Notes: generated from the sequence alone by a model not told the origin. Positions 1 through 8,664 are shown, counted from the stretch's first letter. The stretch: 64,000 nt of DNA from Frigoribacterium sp. Leaf8 (GCF_001421165.1 NZ_LMKB01000006.1:321075-385074), one strand, 5' to 3'. Numbers and translations are program-made.

Positions 1-1097
1 ACGATCGGGACCGCCACCGGGTCCGCCGCTCCCCCGGCCTCGGAGGGCTCGATCGCCGGAGCCGCCACCGCGGCGTGCTGGCGACCGGCGCCGGCCGTCC
101 CGATGCGCGAGGTGACCCGCTGCACGAGATCGCGCAACGGAGGCTGGTGCCGGTGGGCCGTGGAGAGGTACAGGGTCTCGACGTCGGACAGGCCGAGCCG
201 AGGGCCGAGACGACCGAGCACGTCGGGCGTGCCCCCGCGGAACGCGCTGGTGGACAGGTCGGGGTCGCCGAACGCGACCACGGCGACACCCCGCCGCGTC
301 AGGGCGCGGAGCAGCGCCAGGGTCGACTCGGTCGCTTCTTGCGCGTCGTCGACGAGGACGACCCGCAGCCCCTCGACGACCGGGGAGGTCTCGCCGCGGT
401 CGAGGGCGGCGACGGCGTAGTCGACCAGGTCCGCCGAGTCGAGGTGCTGCCCCCGCGCCGCGTCGAGGACGCTCAGGTACTCGTCGCGGAAGTCGGCCAC
501 CGCCGCCCATTCGGGCCGGTCGGCCCGTTCGGCGGCTCGTCGGAGCCCCTCGGACCCGATGCGATGCTCGGTCGACCGCATGAGGACTTCGCGCAGTTCG
601 GTGCGGAAGCCGCGGAGTCGACGAACGGTCGGGCCGAGCCCCTCGGGCCAGGACGGACCCGTGCCGTCGACCTCGTGCCCCTCGAGGAGGAAACGGACGA
701 TGCTGTCCTGGTCACCGCCCGTCAGCAGGGTCGGCGCGGGCAGGCCGACGAGCCGCGCCGCATGGCCGACCACGTCGAACGCCAGGGACGAGACGGTGCG
801 GGCCAGGGGCCCCGGAGTCGGCACGGTGAGCCTCGACGCGATGACGTCACGGAGCGTCGTCGCCGTCGAGCGCGTCGGTGCGAGCACCATGACGGCGGCC
901 GGACCCCAACCGCGCCCTTCGACGCGGTCCACCACGAACTCGACGAGCGTCCGGGTCTTGCCCGAGCCCGGAGCACCCAGGACCGCGGCCGATCGCCCGT
1001 CGGCCAGGTCGAGCACGGCCCGCTGCGAGTCGTCGAGCACCGGCGACACCGAGGCTCGGGCCGGACTCGAGAGGGGCGGTGAGACGGTCGAGGCCAT
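1..1097 (-). CDS. UvrD/AdnA-like ATP-dependent DNA helicase, N-terminal part (runs off window)
   Basis: This is the first 365 or so residues of a superfamily 1 helicase; the rest lies beyond base 1. Reading down from the ATG at 1097, a Q-motif-like LDDSQ (residues 21-25) is followed by Walker A GAPGSGKT (41-48), and a Walker B-like VLVDDAQEA sits near residue 247 where UvrD has its VDE[FA]QD box. The frame stays open to the window edge. Its divergent neighbour is a DUF3107 gene, as I recall next to AdnA/AdnB (Rv3202c/Rv3201c) in mycobacteria, so the AdnA subunit of the AdnAB double-strand-break helicase-nuclease is the likeliest identity. The C-terminal nuclease domain that would prove this is not in the window. 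Confidence 0.8.
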   Translation of the reverse strand, partial: MASTVSPPLSSPARASVSPVLDDSQRAVLDLADGRSAAVLGAPGSGKTRTLVEFVVDRVEGRGWGPAAVMVLAPTRSTATTLRDVIASRLTVPTPGPLARTVSSLAFDVVGHAARLVGLPAPTLLTGGDQDSIVRFLLEGHEVDGTGPSWPEGLGPTVRRLRGFRTELREVLMRSTEHRIGSEGLRRAAERADRPEWAAVADFRDEYLSVLDAARGQHLDSADLVDYAVAALDRGETSPVVEGLRVVLVDDAQEATESTLALLRALTRRGVAVVAFGDPDLSTSAFRGGTPDVLGRLGPRLGLSDVETLYLSTAHRHQPPLRDLVQRVTSRIGTAGAGRQHAAVAAPAIEPSEAGGAADPVAVPI

Positions 1098-1216
1098 GTC
1101 CCGACGCTACCGGCTGGCACCGACATCGAGGTCGGTCGCGTGGACCCTCGACGGCCCGACGGGCCACCCCGTGTGCGCCGACAGAGAACGTGCAGAGTCG
1201 GGACGGCGAGGTCGGA

Positions 1217-1222
1217 TATCGT
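1217..1222 (+). promoter_or_regulatory. -10 element (TATCGT) of a leaderless DUF3107 promoter
   Basis: A TAnnnT hexamer lies 6 bases before the GTG start at 1229. That spacing puts transcription start at or next to the start codon, the usual form of leaderless actinobacterial promoters. Confidence 0.45.
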
Positions 1223-1228
1223 GACCTC

Positions 1229-1453
1229 GTGGACATTCGCATCGGCATCACCAACAGCCCCCGTGAGATCAGCTTCGAGACGGCCCAGACCGCCGACGAG
1301 GTCGAGAAGGTCGTCGGCGACGCGCTCGACGGCGGCAAGTCGTACGTCACCCTCGCCGACTCCAAGGGCAAGACCTACCTGGTCCCCACCGCATCGCTCG
1401 CCTACGTCGAGGTCGGCAGCGAAGAGAGCCGCAAGGTCGGGTTCGTCAGCTAG
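1229..1453 (+). CDS. DUF3107 family protein (TB9.4-like)
   Basis: A small 74-residue protein starting at GTG (MDIRIGIT...). The short beta-rich N-terminus, the central segment TADEVEKVVGDAL and the ending SLAYVEVG..RKVGFVS match the actinobacterial DUF3107 family (Rv3208A/TB9.4 in M. tuberculosis). Its biochemical role is unknown. It lies divergent to the helicase and two bases before a small membrane-protein gene, with which it is probably cotranscribed. The GTG is chosen because a -10 hexamer ends 6 bases before it; the reading frame extends further upstream but that stretch is not protein-like. Confidence 0.85.
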   Translation: MDIRIGITNSPREISFETAQTADEVEKVVGDALDGGKSYVTLADSKGKTYLVPTASLAYVEVGSEESRKVGFVS

Positions 1454-1455
1454 TC

Positions 1456-1752
1456 GTGGAACTCCTCTTCGTCGTCCTGGGTGGCGCCATCCTCGGGTTC
1501 GTCCTCCACTACGCGCTGCCCGACGGCGACACCCGCGGCGTCCTGCTCGCGCCCGCGTCCGGCGCCGTCGTGGCGGCGATCGTGTGGGAGGTCCTGACCT
1601 GGGCCGGATGGCCCGCCGACGGCGGATGGATCTGGGTGGCAGCACTCGTCCTTCCCGCCGTCGTCGCATTCGTGGTCTGCCGTGTCGCGGCGGCTCGCCG
1701 CCGGGCTCACGACAGCGAGCACTTCGCCCGCCTGGTGCGCTCCGCCTCCTGA
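1456..1752 (+). CDS. small three-helix membrane protein
   Basis: 98 residues with GTG start, two bases after the DUF3107 stop, so likely in the same operon. Hydrophobic segments cover about residues 3-20, 31-50 and 58-77, followed by a basic tail (CRVAAARRRAHDSEHF), which predicts a cytoplasmic C-terminus. I recognise no domain. A membrane-protein gene in this place also occurs beside the Mycobacterium homologue (Rv3209), but I see no sequence similarity that assigns a function. Confidence 0.6.
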   Translation: MELLFVVLGGAILGFVLHYALPDGDTRGVLLAPASGAVVAAIVWEVLTWAGWPADGGWIWVAALVLPAVVAFVVCRVAAARRRAHDSEHFARLVRSAS

Positions 1753-1858
1753 CGCCGCGCCTCCGCCATGCCCTCGATGCACGGCCGGTCGCCCAGGGCG
1801 GCCACGCCAGGTCGCCGAGAACAGTCCCGCCAGCCGGAGGACTACCAGCGGTCAGCGC

Positions 1859-2584
1859 TCAGGCGGTGAGTCCGAGGGCGTCCATGCGGCGCGTGTGGGC
1901 GGCGATGAGTTCTGTGAAGACGGGTTCGAGACGCTCGTCGTCGGCGGACACGTGCGACGCGGACACCGCGGCGCGAGCGACCAACAGGGTGTCTCCCACC
2001 AACCTGCGCCCCCAGAGGGCCAGCCGTGACGCGAGCCGCGGGTCGGCCTCGATGGCCGCGGAGAGTTCTCGCACCACGAGCGGTGCGTCGTCGTGGGCCT
2101 CGAGCACCGCCACGATCCGCTTGTGGTGGTCCGCCGGCAGTCCGGCCGCCAACCGCACGAAGACGTCGTTGAGCAGGCCGGCCGCGACGTAGTCCGCGAC
2201 GATCGCCTCGTACCAGTCCGTGCCTCCGGTCCGGGCCCGGAACTCGTCGATGGCGGCGATGTGGGGCTCCATCGACTCGGTGGCGTCGTGGCCGGACCGT
2301 TCGATCTCGGCCACCAGGCCGCGGTGTCGGGCCAAGGTCGTCTCGGCGATGCGGCCGGTGGTCTCTTTCGCACGGACGTCGGGGGCGAAGGCCGACGAGC
2401 GGCCCAGCGTCTCGAAGAGCGCGAGTTCGAGGTAGGCCGCGTGCCCCAGGAAGACCAACAGGTCGGGGGTGAACTGGTCGAGCTCGACCCGGGCCGCGGG
2501 GGTCGGCTTCGCCGCGGGCCGCGGCCACTGCAGGGACGGGACGCCGCGTTTCGCACCTCGACCGGGCCAGGACACCACGCCCAC
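1859..2584 (-). CDS. ferritin-like fold protein (Rv3210c-like)
   Basis: 241 residues from a GTG start. From about residue 32 the protein is helical with acidic residues spaced as in ferritin-like/MiaE-type four-helix bundles: LELALFETLG, then ARHRGLVAEIERSGHDATESMEPHIAAIDEF, then YEAIVADYVAAGLLNDVFVRLA. Actinobacteria carry this protein next to the DEAD-box helicase gene rhlE, as here. Whether it binds a di-metal centre cannot be settled by eye, and its substrate is unknown. It is transcribed away from the helicase gene that follows. Confidence 0.65.
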   Translation of the reverse strand: MGVVSWPGRGAKRGVPSLQWPRPAAKPTPAARVELDQFTPDLLVFLGHAAYLELALFETLGRSSAFAPDVRAKETTGRIAETTLARHRGLVAEIERSGHDATESMEPHIAAIDEFRARTGGTDWYEAIVADYVAAGLLNDVFVRLAAGLPADHHKRIVAVLEAHDDAPLVVRELSAAIEADPRLASRLALWGRRLVGDTLLVARAAVSASHVSADDERLEPVFTELIAAHTRRMDALGLTA

Positions 2585-2644
2585 ATCTTACGGGGTCCGA
2601 GGGGCCGCCCGTCGCGACGGGCTAAACTCGACGCATCCCCCTAT

Positions 2645-4114
2645 ATGAGACAGGGCAACACTTTGACATTCACTGACCTCGCGATCGACCCCGACATGGT
2701 CGACGCTCTGGCGTCGAAGGGGATCCTCGAACCTTTCCCCATCCAGACGCAGACCATCCCCCTCGCCCTCGCCGGGCAGGACATCATCGGCCAGGCCAAG
2801 ACGGGCACCGGCAAGACCTTCGGCTTCGGCCTCCCGATCATCCAGCGCATCGGCCTCGACCCGGCCCCCGGCGTCAAGGTGCTCGTCGTCGTCCCGACCC
2901 GCGAACTCTGCGTCCAGGTGGCCGACGACCTCGAGCTCGCCACCTCGAACCGGGCGACCAAGATCGTCAGCATCTACGGCGGCAAGGCCTACGAGGGCCA
3001 GGTCGAGCAACTCAAGGCCGGCGCGCAGATCGTCGTGGGCACCCCCGGGCGCCTCCTCGACCTGGCCGGCCAGCGCCTCCTGAACCTCAAAGAGGTGCAA
3101 GAGGTCGTGCTGGACGAGGCCGACAAGATGCTCGACCTGGGCTTCCTCAGCGACATCGAGAAGATCTTCCAGCAGGTGCCGGCCACCCGTCACACCATGC
3201 TGTTCTCGGCGACCATGCCCGGCCCGATCGTGGCCTTGGCACGCCGGTTCATGTCGAAGCCGATCCACATCCGCGCGACCGACCCCGACGAGGGCCTCAC
3301 GCAGGCGAACATCAAGCACGTCGTCTACCGGGCCCACTCGCTCGACAAGGACGAGGTGATCGCGCGCATCCTCCAGGCCGAGGGGCGTGGCAAGACCGTC
3401 GTCTTCACCCGGACCAAGCGCGCGGCCGCCAAGCTCGTCGAAGAGCTGAACGACCGCGGCTTCAACGCGGCGGCCGTCCACGGTGACCTCAACCAGGAGC
3501 AGCGCGAGCGCGCGATGGCCGCGTTCAAGGCGGGCAAGAAAGACATCCTGATCGCGACCGACGTCGCGGCCCGAGGCATCGACGTGAACGACGTCACGCA
3601 CGTGATCAACCACACCGTGCCCGACGACCACGACACCTACCTGCACCGCGCCGGCCGTACCGGCCGCGCCGGCAAGACCGGCATCGCCGTGACGTTCGTC
3701 GACTGGGACGACCTGCACAAGTGGGCCCTGATCAACCGGGCCCTCGACATGGGCCAGCCCGAGCCGGTCGAGACCTACTCGTCGAGCCCGCACCTCTTCG
3801 CCGACCTCGACATCCCCGCCGGGACGAAGGGACGCCTGCGCGCGAGCTCCTTGTCGGCTGTCAAGGCGGGTTCGGTCGGCTCGCGCGAGCGCACCGGCGG
3901 CCCCCAGGGCGATCGTGACAGGGGTCGCGGTCGCGGTCGTGGCGACGCTCCCGTGCGGGCCTCCGGTGAGCCCTCGACCACGGGCCGCGGCGCCGCACAG
4001 GCGCCCGACGCGGCGGCTCCGGCCGGCGAGGTCACGGGTGAGGCCCCGCGCAAGCGCAGCCGCAACCGTCGCCGTCGTCCCGCCGGCGACTCGTCGTCAC
4101 AGCCGCAGGGCTGA
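2645..4114 (+). CDS. DEAD-box ATP-dependent RNA helicase
   Basis: 489 residues with every DEAD-box motif: a Q motif (FPIQTQTIP, near 31-39), Walker A AKTGTGKT (51-58), PTREL, DEAD (157-160), SAT (188-190), HGDLNQEQRERAM, ATDVAARGID and HRAGRTGRAG. It acts on structured RNA, most likely in ribosome assembly or mRNA turnover. After the helicase core comes a low-complexity basic tail rich in Arg, Gly and Pro (RDRGRGRGRGD, KRSRNRRRRP), typical of RhlE/CsdA-type RNA binding. I chose the ATG at 2645; a TTG at 2663 giving MTFTDLAIDPDMV fits family alignments as well. A strong terminator follows directly. Confidence 0.93.
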   Translation: MRQGNTLTFTDLAIDPDMVDALASKGILEPFPIQTQTIPLALAGQDIIGQAKTGTGKTFGFGLPIIQRIGLDPAPGVKVLVVVPTRELCVQVADDLELATSNRATKIVSIYGGKAYEGQVEQLKAGAQIVVGTPGRLLDLAGQRLLNLKEVQEVVLDEADKMLDLGFLSDIEKIFQQVPATRHTMLFSATMPGPIVALARRFMSKPIHIRATDPDEGLTQANIKHVVYRAHSLDKDEVIARILQAEGRGKTVVFTRTKRAAAKLVEELNDRGFNAAAVHGDLNQEQRERAMAAFKAGKKDILIATDVAARGIDVNDVTHVINHTVPDDHDTYLHRAGRTGRAGKTGIAVTFVDWDDLHKWALINRALDMGQPEPVETYSSSPHLFADLDIPAGTKGRLRASSLSAVKAGSVGSRERTGGPQGDRDRGRGRGRGDAPVRASGEPSTTGRGAAQAPDAAAPAGEVTGEAPRKRSRNRRRRPAGDSSSQPQG

Positions 4115-4125
4115 CGACCGATCCA

Positions 4126-4169
4126 GCACGAGACCCCCCTCGACCGTCCGCGGCGAGGGGGTCTCGTGC
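4126..4169 (+). terminator. Rho-independent-type terminator after the DEAD-box gene
   Basis: A perfect 16-17 bp stem (GCACGAGACCCCCCTCG pairing with CGAGGGGGTCTCGTGC) begins 11 bases after the helicase stop. There is no long T run, as is common at high G+C. Confidence 0.8.
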
Positions 4170-4252
4170 GTCCGGCACGTCGCCGTCCGGCACGTCACCG
4201 TCCGGAACGCCGCCGTCCGGCACGTCATCGCCCGGCAGGGAGCCGTCCGGAC
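4169..4252. repeat. 15-bp tandem repeat, five copies plus a partial one
   Basis: Units of the form CGTCCGGCACGTCNC start at 4169, 4184, 4199, 4214 and 4229, and a partial unit starts at 4244. The later copies are degenerate. The array lies between the helicase terminator and the stop of the PHP gene. The minus-strand frame through it reads DVPDG repeats but has no plausible gene context. Confidence 0.8.
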
Positions 4253-4253
4253 G

Positions 4254-4263
4254 AGGAGGCGCG
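4254..4263 (+). repeat. dispersed AGGAGGCGCG repeat, copy 1
   Basis: Exact core, extended to CGAGGAGGCGCGGGCC. It lies 7 bases beyond the stop of the minus-strand PHP gene. Confidence 0.85.
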
Positions 4264-4270
4264 GGCCGGT

Positions 4271-5125
4271 TCAGCCCCGGACGGGCACCCACCCGGTCGC
4301 CGCGTCGACGATCCGGTCGAGTTGTCCGGGAGCCGTGGTGTTCTCACCCAACCGGTTGGGCTTGCCGTCGCCGTGGTAGTCGCTCGACCCGGTCACGATG
4401 AGGTCGTACCGTCGGGCGAGCTCGAGCAACCGCACCTTACCGGCCGAGGTGTTCTCGCGGTGGTCGATCTCGACGCCGAGCAGGCCGGCGTCGACGAGGG
4501 CCTCGAAACCCTCGCTGGAGACGTTCGGCTCGCGACCCCGCGTCGCCGGGTGGGCGATGACGGGGACGCCCCCGGCCTCCCGGATCAGGCGGACGCCGAT
4601 CAGGGGGCTGGGTGCCTCGTGCGGCTCGTAGTACCCGGACCGCCAGTGCAGGATGCCCGCGAAGGCGGCGCTGCGGTCGGGCGCGTAGCCCTTGGCGACG
4701 AGGGCGTCGGCGATGTGCGGCCGTCCCAGGGTCGCCCCCGAGCTGGCCTGGGCGAGGACGTCGCCCCAGGTGAGGTCGTAGTCGGCGGCGATGCGTTCGA
4801 CGATGCGCTCGGCCCGGTGCAGACGGCTGTCGCGCAGGCGGGCCGTCTCGGCGACGAGGCCCGGGTGGGCGGGGTCGAAGAGGTAGCCGAGCATGTGGAC
4901 GCTGTTCAGTCCGAGCCGGGTGCTGAGCTCCATGCCGGGGAGGAGGGTGAGACCGGTGCCGGCGACGGCGGCCGTGGCCTCGGACCACCCGGCCGTGCTG
5001 TCGTGGTCGGTCAGGGCGACGGTGTCGAGCCCCGCGCGCACGGCCGACGCGACCAGCGCGGCGGGCGCCTCGGTGCCGTCCGACACGCTCGAGTGAGTGT
5101 GCAGGTCGACCAGGCGCGTGGGCAT
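4271..5125 (-). CDS. PHP-domain phosphoesterase (TrpH / RNase AM-like)
   Basis: 284 residues. The N-terminal VDLHTHSSVSDG carries the first metal-binding HxH motif of the PHP family, followed by ALTDHDST, the GMELS motif and the late SSDYHGDGKPN with its D-x-H ligand. The layout and length match the stand-alone COG0613 group, which includes 3',5'-nucleoside bisphosphate phosphatases and 5'-to-3' exoribonuclease RNase AM. I start at MPTRLVDLHTHS (5125), because HTHS normally falls within ten residues of the start; an in-frame start 24 bases upstream would add MRAAYDGG. Exact substrate is not decidable from sequence. Confidence 0.88.
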   Translation of the reverse strand: MPTRLVDLHTHSSVSDGTEAPAALVASAVRAGLDTVALTDHDSTAGWSEATAAVAGTGLTLLPGMELSTRLGLNSVHMLGYLFDPAHPGLVAETARLRDSRLHRAERIVERIAADYDLTWGDVLAQASSGATLGRPHIADALVAKGYAPDRSAAFAGILHWRSGYYEPHEAPSPLIGVRLIREAGGVPVIAHPATRGREPNVSSEGFEALVDAGLLGVEIDHRENTSAGKVRLLELARRYDLIVTGSSDYHGDGKPNRLGENTTAPGQLDRIVDAATGWVPVRG

Positions 5126-5193
5126 CCCCCCATCGTAGGCGGCGCGCATCCGAGCCGTCCGTGCGGCGCCCGACGTGCGGTCGGGGGTTCCCC

Positions 5194-5199
5194 TAGGCT
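5194..5199 (+). promoter_or_regulatory. -10 element (TAGGCT) of the EEP-family gene
   Basis: A TAnnnT hexamer 9 bases before the ATG at 5209, consistent with a leaderless or near-leaderless transcript. Confidence 0.4.
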
Positions 5200-5208
5200 C
5201 CAGGGGCC

Positions 5209-6240
5209 ATGATCCGTCGTCTCGTCGCCCTCGTCTTCGTCCTCGCCGTTGCCGCCGTGCTCCTGGTCGCCCTCTGGCCCCAGGCCGTCGGGCTGCAGCG
5301 CGTCTTCCCGGTCGGTCAGGTGGTGTCGTTCCGCCTCGTCGCCGGGGCCGTCGCGATCGTCCTGATGGTGCTGCTGCTCGTGCTCGGTCTGGTCGCGCGG
5401 CCGATCCGGTCCCTCACGGCGAGCGCGGCCGTGCTGCTGCTCGTGTTCGGCGTCCTCTCGGCGGGCGTCGTGACGGCTCGCGGCCTGGGCCGCACCGACT
5501 TCGTCGAGAAGACGCCCACCGACGTCACCGTCCTGTCGTGGAACACCCTCGGCGCGGCGACCGGGGCCGACGCCGTCGTCGCCCTCGCGACCGAGGTCGG
5601 TGCCGACGTGATCGCCCTGCCCGAGACCCGCCAGGAGGTCGGCGTCGCCGTCGCCGAGGCCATGGCCGCCGCCGGCAAGCCCATGTGGGTGCACACGGTG
5701 GCCTACGACCAGATCGCGAGCGGCCGCTCGACGACCCTCCTGATCAGTGCCGCACTGGGCGACTACCAGGTCGCGATCGGTGACGACGGCACCACCGACG
5801 CACGGACGACGCCCGTCCTCCCGACGGTCGTCGCGACACCCGTGTCGGGCGAGGGCCCCACGATCGTCGCCGCCCATCCCGTGTCGCCGACGCCCGAGCA
5901 CATGGGGCAGTGGCGTGCCGGCCTGGGGTACCTCGCCGACGTCTGCCGGTCGGGGGACGTGATCATGGCGGGTGACTTCAACGCCACCCTCGACCACATG
6001 GCCGGGCTCGGCACCGACGGTGGGGCGCTCGGCGCCTGCCGCGATGCCGCCGAGGCGACCGCGAACGCCGGCGTCGGGACCTGGCCGACCGACGTCCCTC
6101 CCCTCCTCGGTGCGCCGATCGACCACGTCATGGCCACCGAGCAGTGGCTGCCGACCGGCTTCCGGGTCGTGACCGAGCTCGACGACGCCGGCAGCGACCA
6201 CCGGGCGGTCGTCGCCCAGCTCAGTCGCACGGGAGCCTGA
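5209..6240 (+). CDS. membrane-anchored endonuclease/exonuclease/phosphatase (EEP) family protein
   Basis: 343 residues. Three hydrophobic helices fill residues 5-23, 42-64 and 70-90 and place the C-terminal domain outside or at the membrane face. The domain has the EEP catalytic signature in order: VTVLSWNTLG (Asn near 112), ALPETRQE (Glu), VAAHPVSPTPEH (His), GDFNATLDH (Asp/Asn), GAPIDHVM and GSDHRAVV (Asp-His). Such proteins cleave phosphodiester or phosphomonoester bonds in nucleic acids, inositol phosphates or lipids. The three-helix plus EEP layout is common in actinobacteria, with substrate unknown. Confidence 0.85.
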   Translation: MIRRLVALVFVLAVAAVLLVALWPQAVGLQRVFPVGQVVSFRLVAGAVAIVLMVLLLVLGLVARPIRSLTASAAVLLLVFGVLSAGVVTARGLGRTDFVEKTPTDVTVLSWNTLGAATGADAVVALATEVGADVIALPETRQEVGVAVAEAMAAAGKPMWVHTVAYDQIASGRSTTLLISAALGDYQVAIGDDGTTDARTTPVLPTVVATPVSGEGPTIVAAHPVSPTPEHMGQWRAGLGYLADVCRSGDVIMAGDFNATLDHMAGLGTDGGALGACRDAAEATANAGVGTWPTDVPPLLGAPIDHVMATEQWLPTGFRVVTELDDAGSDHRAVVAQLSRTGA

Positions 6241-6286
6241 GCCCACCGACTGGGCGTCCGGCCCGTTTGGCGGGAGAATGGTGGGC

Positions 6287-7807
6287 ATGGCAGATCAGAA
6301 GGCGCCGCGCGCGACCACCAACCGCTCCACCACCCCCGGGTCGGACACGTTCAAGGACTACATCTCGTCGCAGTGGGCCGACCGCCCCGACGTCCTCCCC
6401 GAGCCGCGTGAGCAGGCGCCGTTCGCCGCCGACCGTCGCGAGCGGCTGTCCGCGCTGCACCCGGGCACCCGCCTGGTCGTGCCGGCCGGCTCCGCCAAGG
6501 TCCGGTCCAACGACTGCGACTACCCCTTCCGTGCGCACTCGGCGTTCTCGCACCTGACGGGCTGGGGTTCCGACACCGTGCCCGGCTCGGTGCTCGTGCT
6601 CGAGCCCACGGCCGAGGGCCACGACGCCACCCTGTACCTGCGGGCGAGCGCCGGGCGCGACTCGGACGAGTTCTACGCCAACCCCGAGATCGGCGAGTTC
6701 TGGATCGGCCCGCGCCCCTCGTTGACGCAGGTCGCCGCCGACCTGGGTCTCGCCACGCGTGACCTGGCCGACTTCGAGGCCGTGGTCGGCACGATCGACG
6801 CCGGCACCCTCGTCGTCCGCGAAGCCGACCCCGACCTGACCCGCCGTCTCGACGCCGTCATCGAGGCCGCCGCCGAACAGTCCCCCGTCTCGGCGGGGAC
6901 GACGGCCGTCGTGACCTCCGACGACGACCGCCCCCGCGAGCGGGCGACCTCCGCCGACCTGGCCCGTGACCTGAGCGAGTTGCGTCTCGTCAAGGACGCG
7001 TACGAGGTCGCGCAGATGCGTCAGGCCGTGACGGTGACGGGCAAGGGGTTCACCGACGTGATCGCCGACTTCGACGACATCGTTGCGCACCCGCGCGGCG
7101 AGCGGCTCGTCGAGGGCACCTTCAACCGTCGGGCCCGCGCCGACGGCAACACGGTCGGCTACGACACGATCGCCGCGTCGGGCGACCACGCCTGCGTCCT
7201 GCACTGGACCCGCAACGACGGCGTCGTCCGCGACGGCGACCTCATCCTGATCGATGCGGGCATCGAACTCGACAGCCTCTACACGGCCGACATCACCCGC
7301 ACGCTGCCCGTCTCGGGCCGGTTCACCGACGTGCAACGTCTCGTGTACGAAGCCGTGCTCGAGGCGGCCGACGCGGCGTTCGCGATCGTGCGTCCGGGCA
7401 TCGCGTTCCGCGAGATCCACGCGACGGCCATGAAGGTCATCGCCGAACGCACCGCCGAATGGGGCTTCCTGCCGGTGTCCGCCGAGGAGTCGCTGCAGCC
7501 CGACCACCAGTACCACCGTCGCTACATGGTGCACGGCACGAGCCACCACCTCGGCATCGACGTGCACGACTGCGCCGCCGCCCGTCGCGACCTCTACCTC
7601 GACGGCGTGCTCGAGCCCGGCATGGTGTTCACGATCGAACCCGGCCTGTACTTCCAGCCCGACGACCTCACCGTGCCCGAGGAGTTCCGCGGCATCGGCG
7701 TGCGCATCGAGGACGACATCCTCGTGACCGCCGACGGGGCCGAGAACCTCTCGGTGGGCATCCCCCGCACGGTCGCCGACGTCGAGGCGTGGATCTCCCG
7801 CGACTGA
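6287..7807 (+). CDS. pepP: Xaa-Pro aminopeptidase P (metallopeptidase M24B)
   Basis: 506 residues. An N-terminal creatinase-like domain (about 60-220) precedes an M24 pita-bread domain with the expected di-metal ligands: DAGIELDSLYTADITRT (two Asp), the HGTSHHLGIDVHD segment (His), TIEPGLYF (Glu) and GVRIEDD (Glu). The enzyme removes an N-terminal residue before proline in the cytoplasm. I start at the ATG at 6287 (MADQKAPR); an upstream ATG at 6278 would add three residues. An inverted repeat between this gene and the convergent CopC gene can end both transcripts. Confidence 0.93.
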   Translation: MADQKAPRATTNRSTTPGSDTFKDYISSQWADRPDVLPEPREQAPFAADRRERLSALHPGTRLVVPAGSAKVRSNDCDYPFRAHSAFSHLTGWGSDTVPGSVLVLEPTAEGHDATLYLRASAGRDSDEFYANPEIGEFWIGPRPSLTQVAADLGLATRDLADFEAVVGTIDAGTLVVREADPDLTRRLDAVIEAAAEQSPVSAGTTAVVTSDDDRPRERATSADLARDLSELRLVKDAYEVAQMRQAVTVTGKGFTDVIADFDDIVAHPRGERLVEGTFNRRARADGNTVGYDTIAASGDHACVLHWTRNDGVVRDGDLILIDAGIELDSLYTADITRTLPVSGRFTDVQRLVYEAVLEAADAAFAIVRPGIAFREIHATAMKVIAERTAEWGFLPVSAEESLQPDHQYHRRYMVHGTSHHLGIDVHDCAAARRDLYLDGVLEPGMVFTIEPGLYFQPDDLTVPEEFRGIGVRIEDDILVTADGAENLSVGIPRTVADVEAWISRD

Positions 7808-7819
7808 AGTCCGACACCG

Positions 7820-7852
7820 AAGGGCCCCGTGTGCGTCGCACCCGGGGCCCTT
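7820..7852. terminator. bidirectional terminator between pepP and the copper cluster
   Basis: AAGGGCCCCG pairs with CGGGGCCCTT across a 13-base loop in the 77-base gap between two convergent genes. Confidence 0.75.
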
Positions 7853-7884
7853 CGCCCGTTCACACCCCGATCAGCGAGGCAGGA

Positions 7885-8664
7885 TCATCGACCGTCGGAC
7901 GACGAGTCGCCGTCCGGGGCCGACGTGTCGTCGGCCTCGGACGGTGTCCCGTCACGTCGTCGGCCGGTGACGATGGCCACGACCACACCGGCGGCGGCCA
8001 GCACGACGATCGCGACGGCGATGCCGATGACGAGTCCGGCGTTCACCGAGCCCGACTCGGGCGCAGCCGACGGCGTCGCCATGGTGTCGTCACCCGGGGT
8101 CGCCATGGTCGTCATCTCGGGTTCGGACGAGGCCGAGGGCGAGGCCGCCTCGGTCTCGTCACCGGTGGGGGCGCCGGCACCGCCAGCCGCGCCTCCTGCG
8201 CTGCCGCAGCTCGGACGGGTCGGCGAGCCCGCCCCCTCCGCGGTGCCCGCGGCGGGGGCGTAGGTGAACGGAACGGCGTCCGAGACGGTGTGGCCGTCGG
8301 CCGAGACGGCCTGGTAGGTCATCGTGTAGGCGCCGGGCGACCCGAGCGCGACACCGGTCGTCAGCGTCGGTCCCGAGGTCGTCGAGCAGCCGTCCTCGTA
8401 GTGCAGGCCGGCGGCGTCGGTCACCTCGAGCACGTTCGAGCTGCCGGTGCCCGAGAGGTCGAGGATCACGTCGTTGAAGGTGATCGACACGGTCGCCGGG
8501 GACGAGTCGACGGTCGAGCCCGCGGCCGGCGCGCTGCTCACGACGTAGTCGTGCGCCGCGGCCGATCCCGCCGGTACGAGGGCGAGGGCGCCGACCGCGG
8601 CACCCAGCCCGGCCGTCACGAGGACGCCGAGGAGGCGCGGTGTCCGCGAGCGCGCGGCCGTCAC
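7885..8664 (-). CDS. CopC-domain periplasmic copper-binding protein with C-terminal membrane anchor
   Basis: 259 residues with GTG start. A signal peptide ends in AGSAAA and is followed by HDYVVSSAPAAGSTV, the typical CopC opening in which the first mature His is a copper ligand. The CopC beta-sandwich runs to about residue 140 (VSADGHTVSDAVPFTY, second conserved His). A Gly/Ala/Ser/Thr linker leads to one transmembrane helix (AGLVIGIAVAIVVLAAAGVVVAIV) and a short charged tail. The start overlaps the stop of the YcnI-like gene as GTGA, so the two are translationally coupled. There is no CopD domain here or nearby. Confidence 0.88.
   Translation of the reverse strand: MTAARSRTPRLLGVLVTAGLGAAVGALALVPAGSAAAHDYVVSSAPAAGSTVDSSPATVSITFNDVILDLSGTGSSNVLEVTDAAGLHYEDGCSTTSGPTLTTGVALGSPGAYTMTYQAVSADGHTVSDAVPFTYAPAAGTAEGAGSPTRPSCGSAGGAAGGAGAPTGDETEAASPSASSEPEMTTMATPGDDTMATPSAAPESGSVNAGLVIGIAVAIVVLAAAGVVVAIVTGRRRDGTPSEADDTSAPDGDSSSDGR
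8188..8197 (-). repeat. dispersed AGGAGGCGCG repeat, copy 2
   Basis: Exact core on the minus strand, inside the Gly/Ala linker of the CopC-domain gene. Confidence 0.8.
8630..8639 (+). repeat. dispersed AGGAGGCGCG repeat, copy 3
   Basis: Exact core within the signal-peptide codons of the CopC-domain gene. Confidence 0.8.

Noticed and set aside
2662..2667. TTGACA resembling a -35 box at the start of the DEAD-box gene
   Set aside because: It forms the TTG GAC-ATT codons at the beginning of the gene and has no -10 partner at the proper distance.
4032..4292. An 86-residue minus-strand frame with repeated DVPDG units
   Set aside because: It only reads through the 15-bp tandem repeat, starts inside the PHP/helicase gap and overlaps the terminator; no ribosome site.
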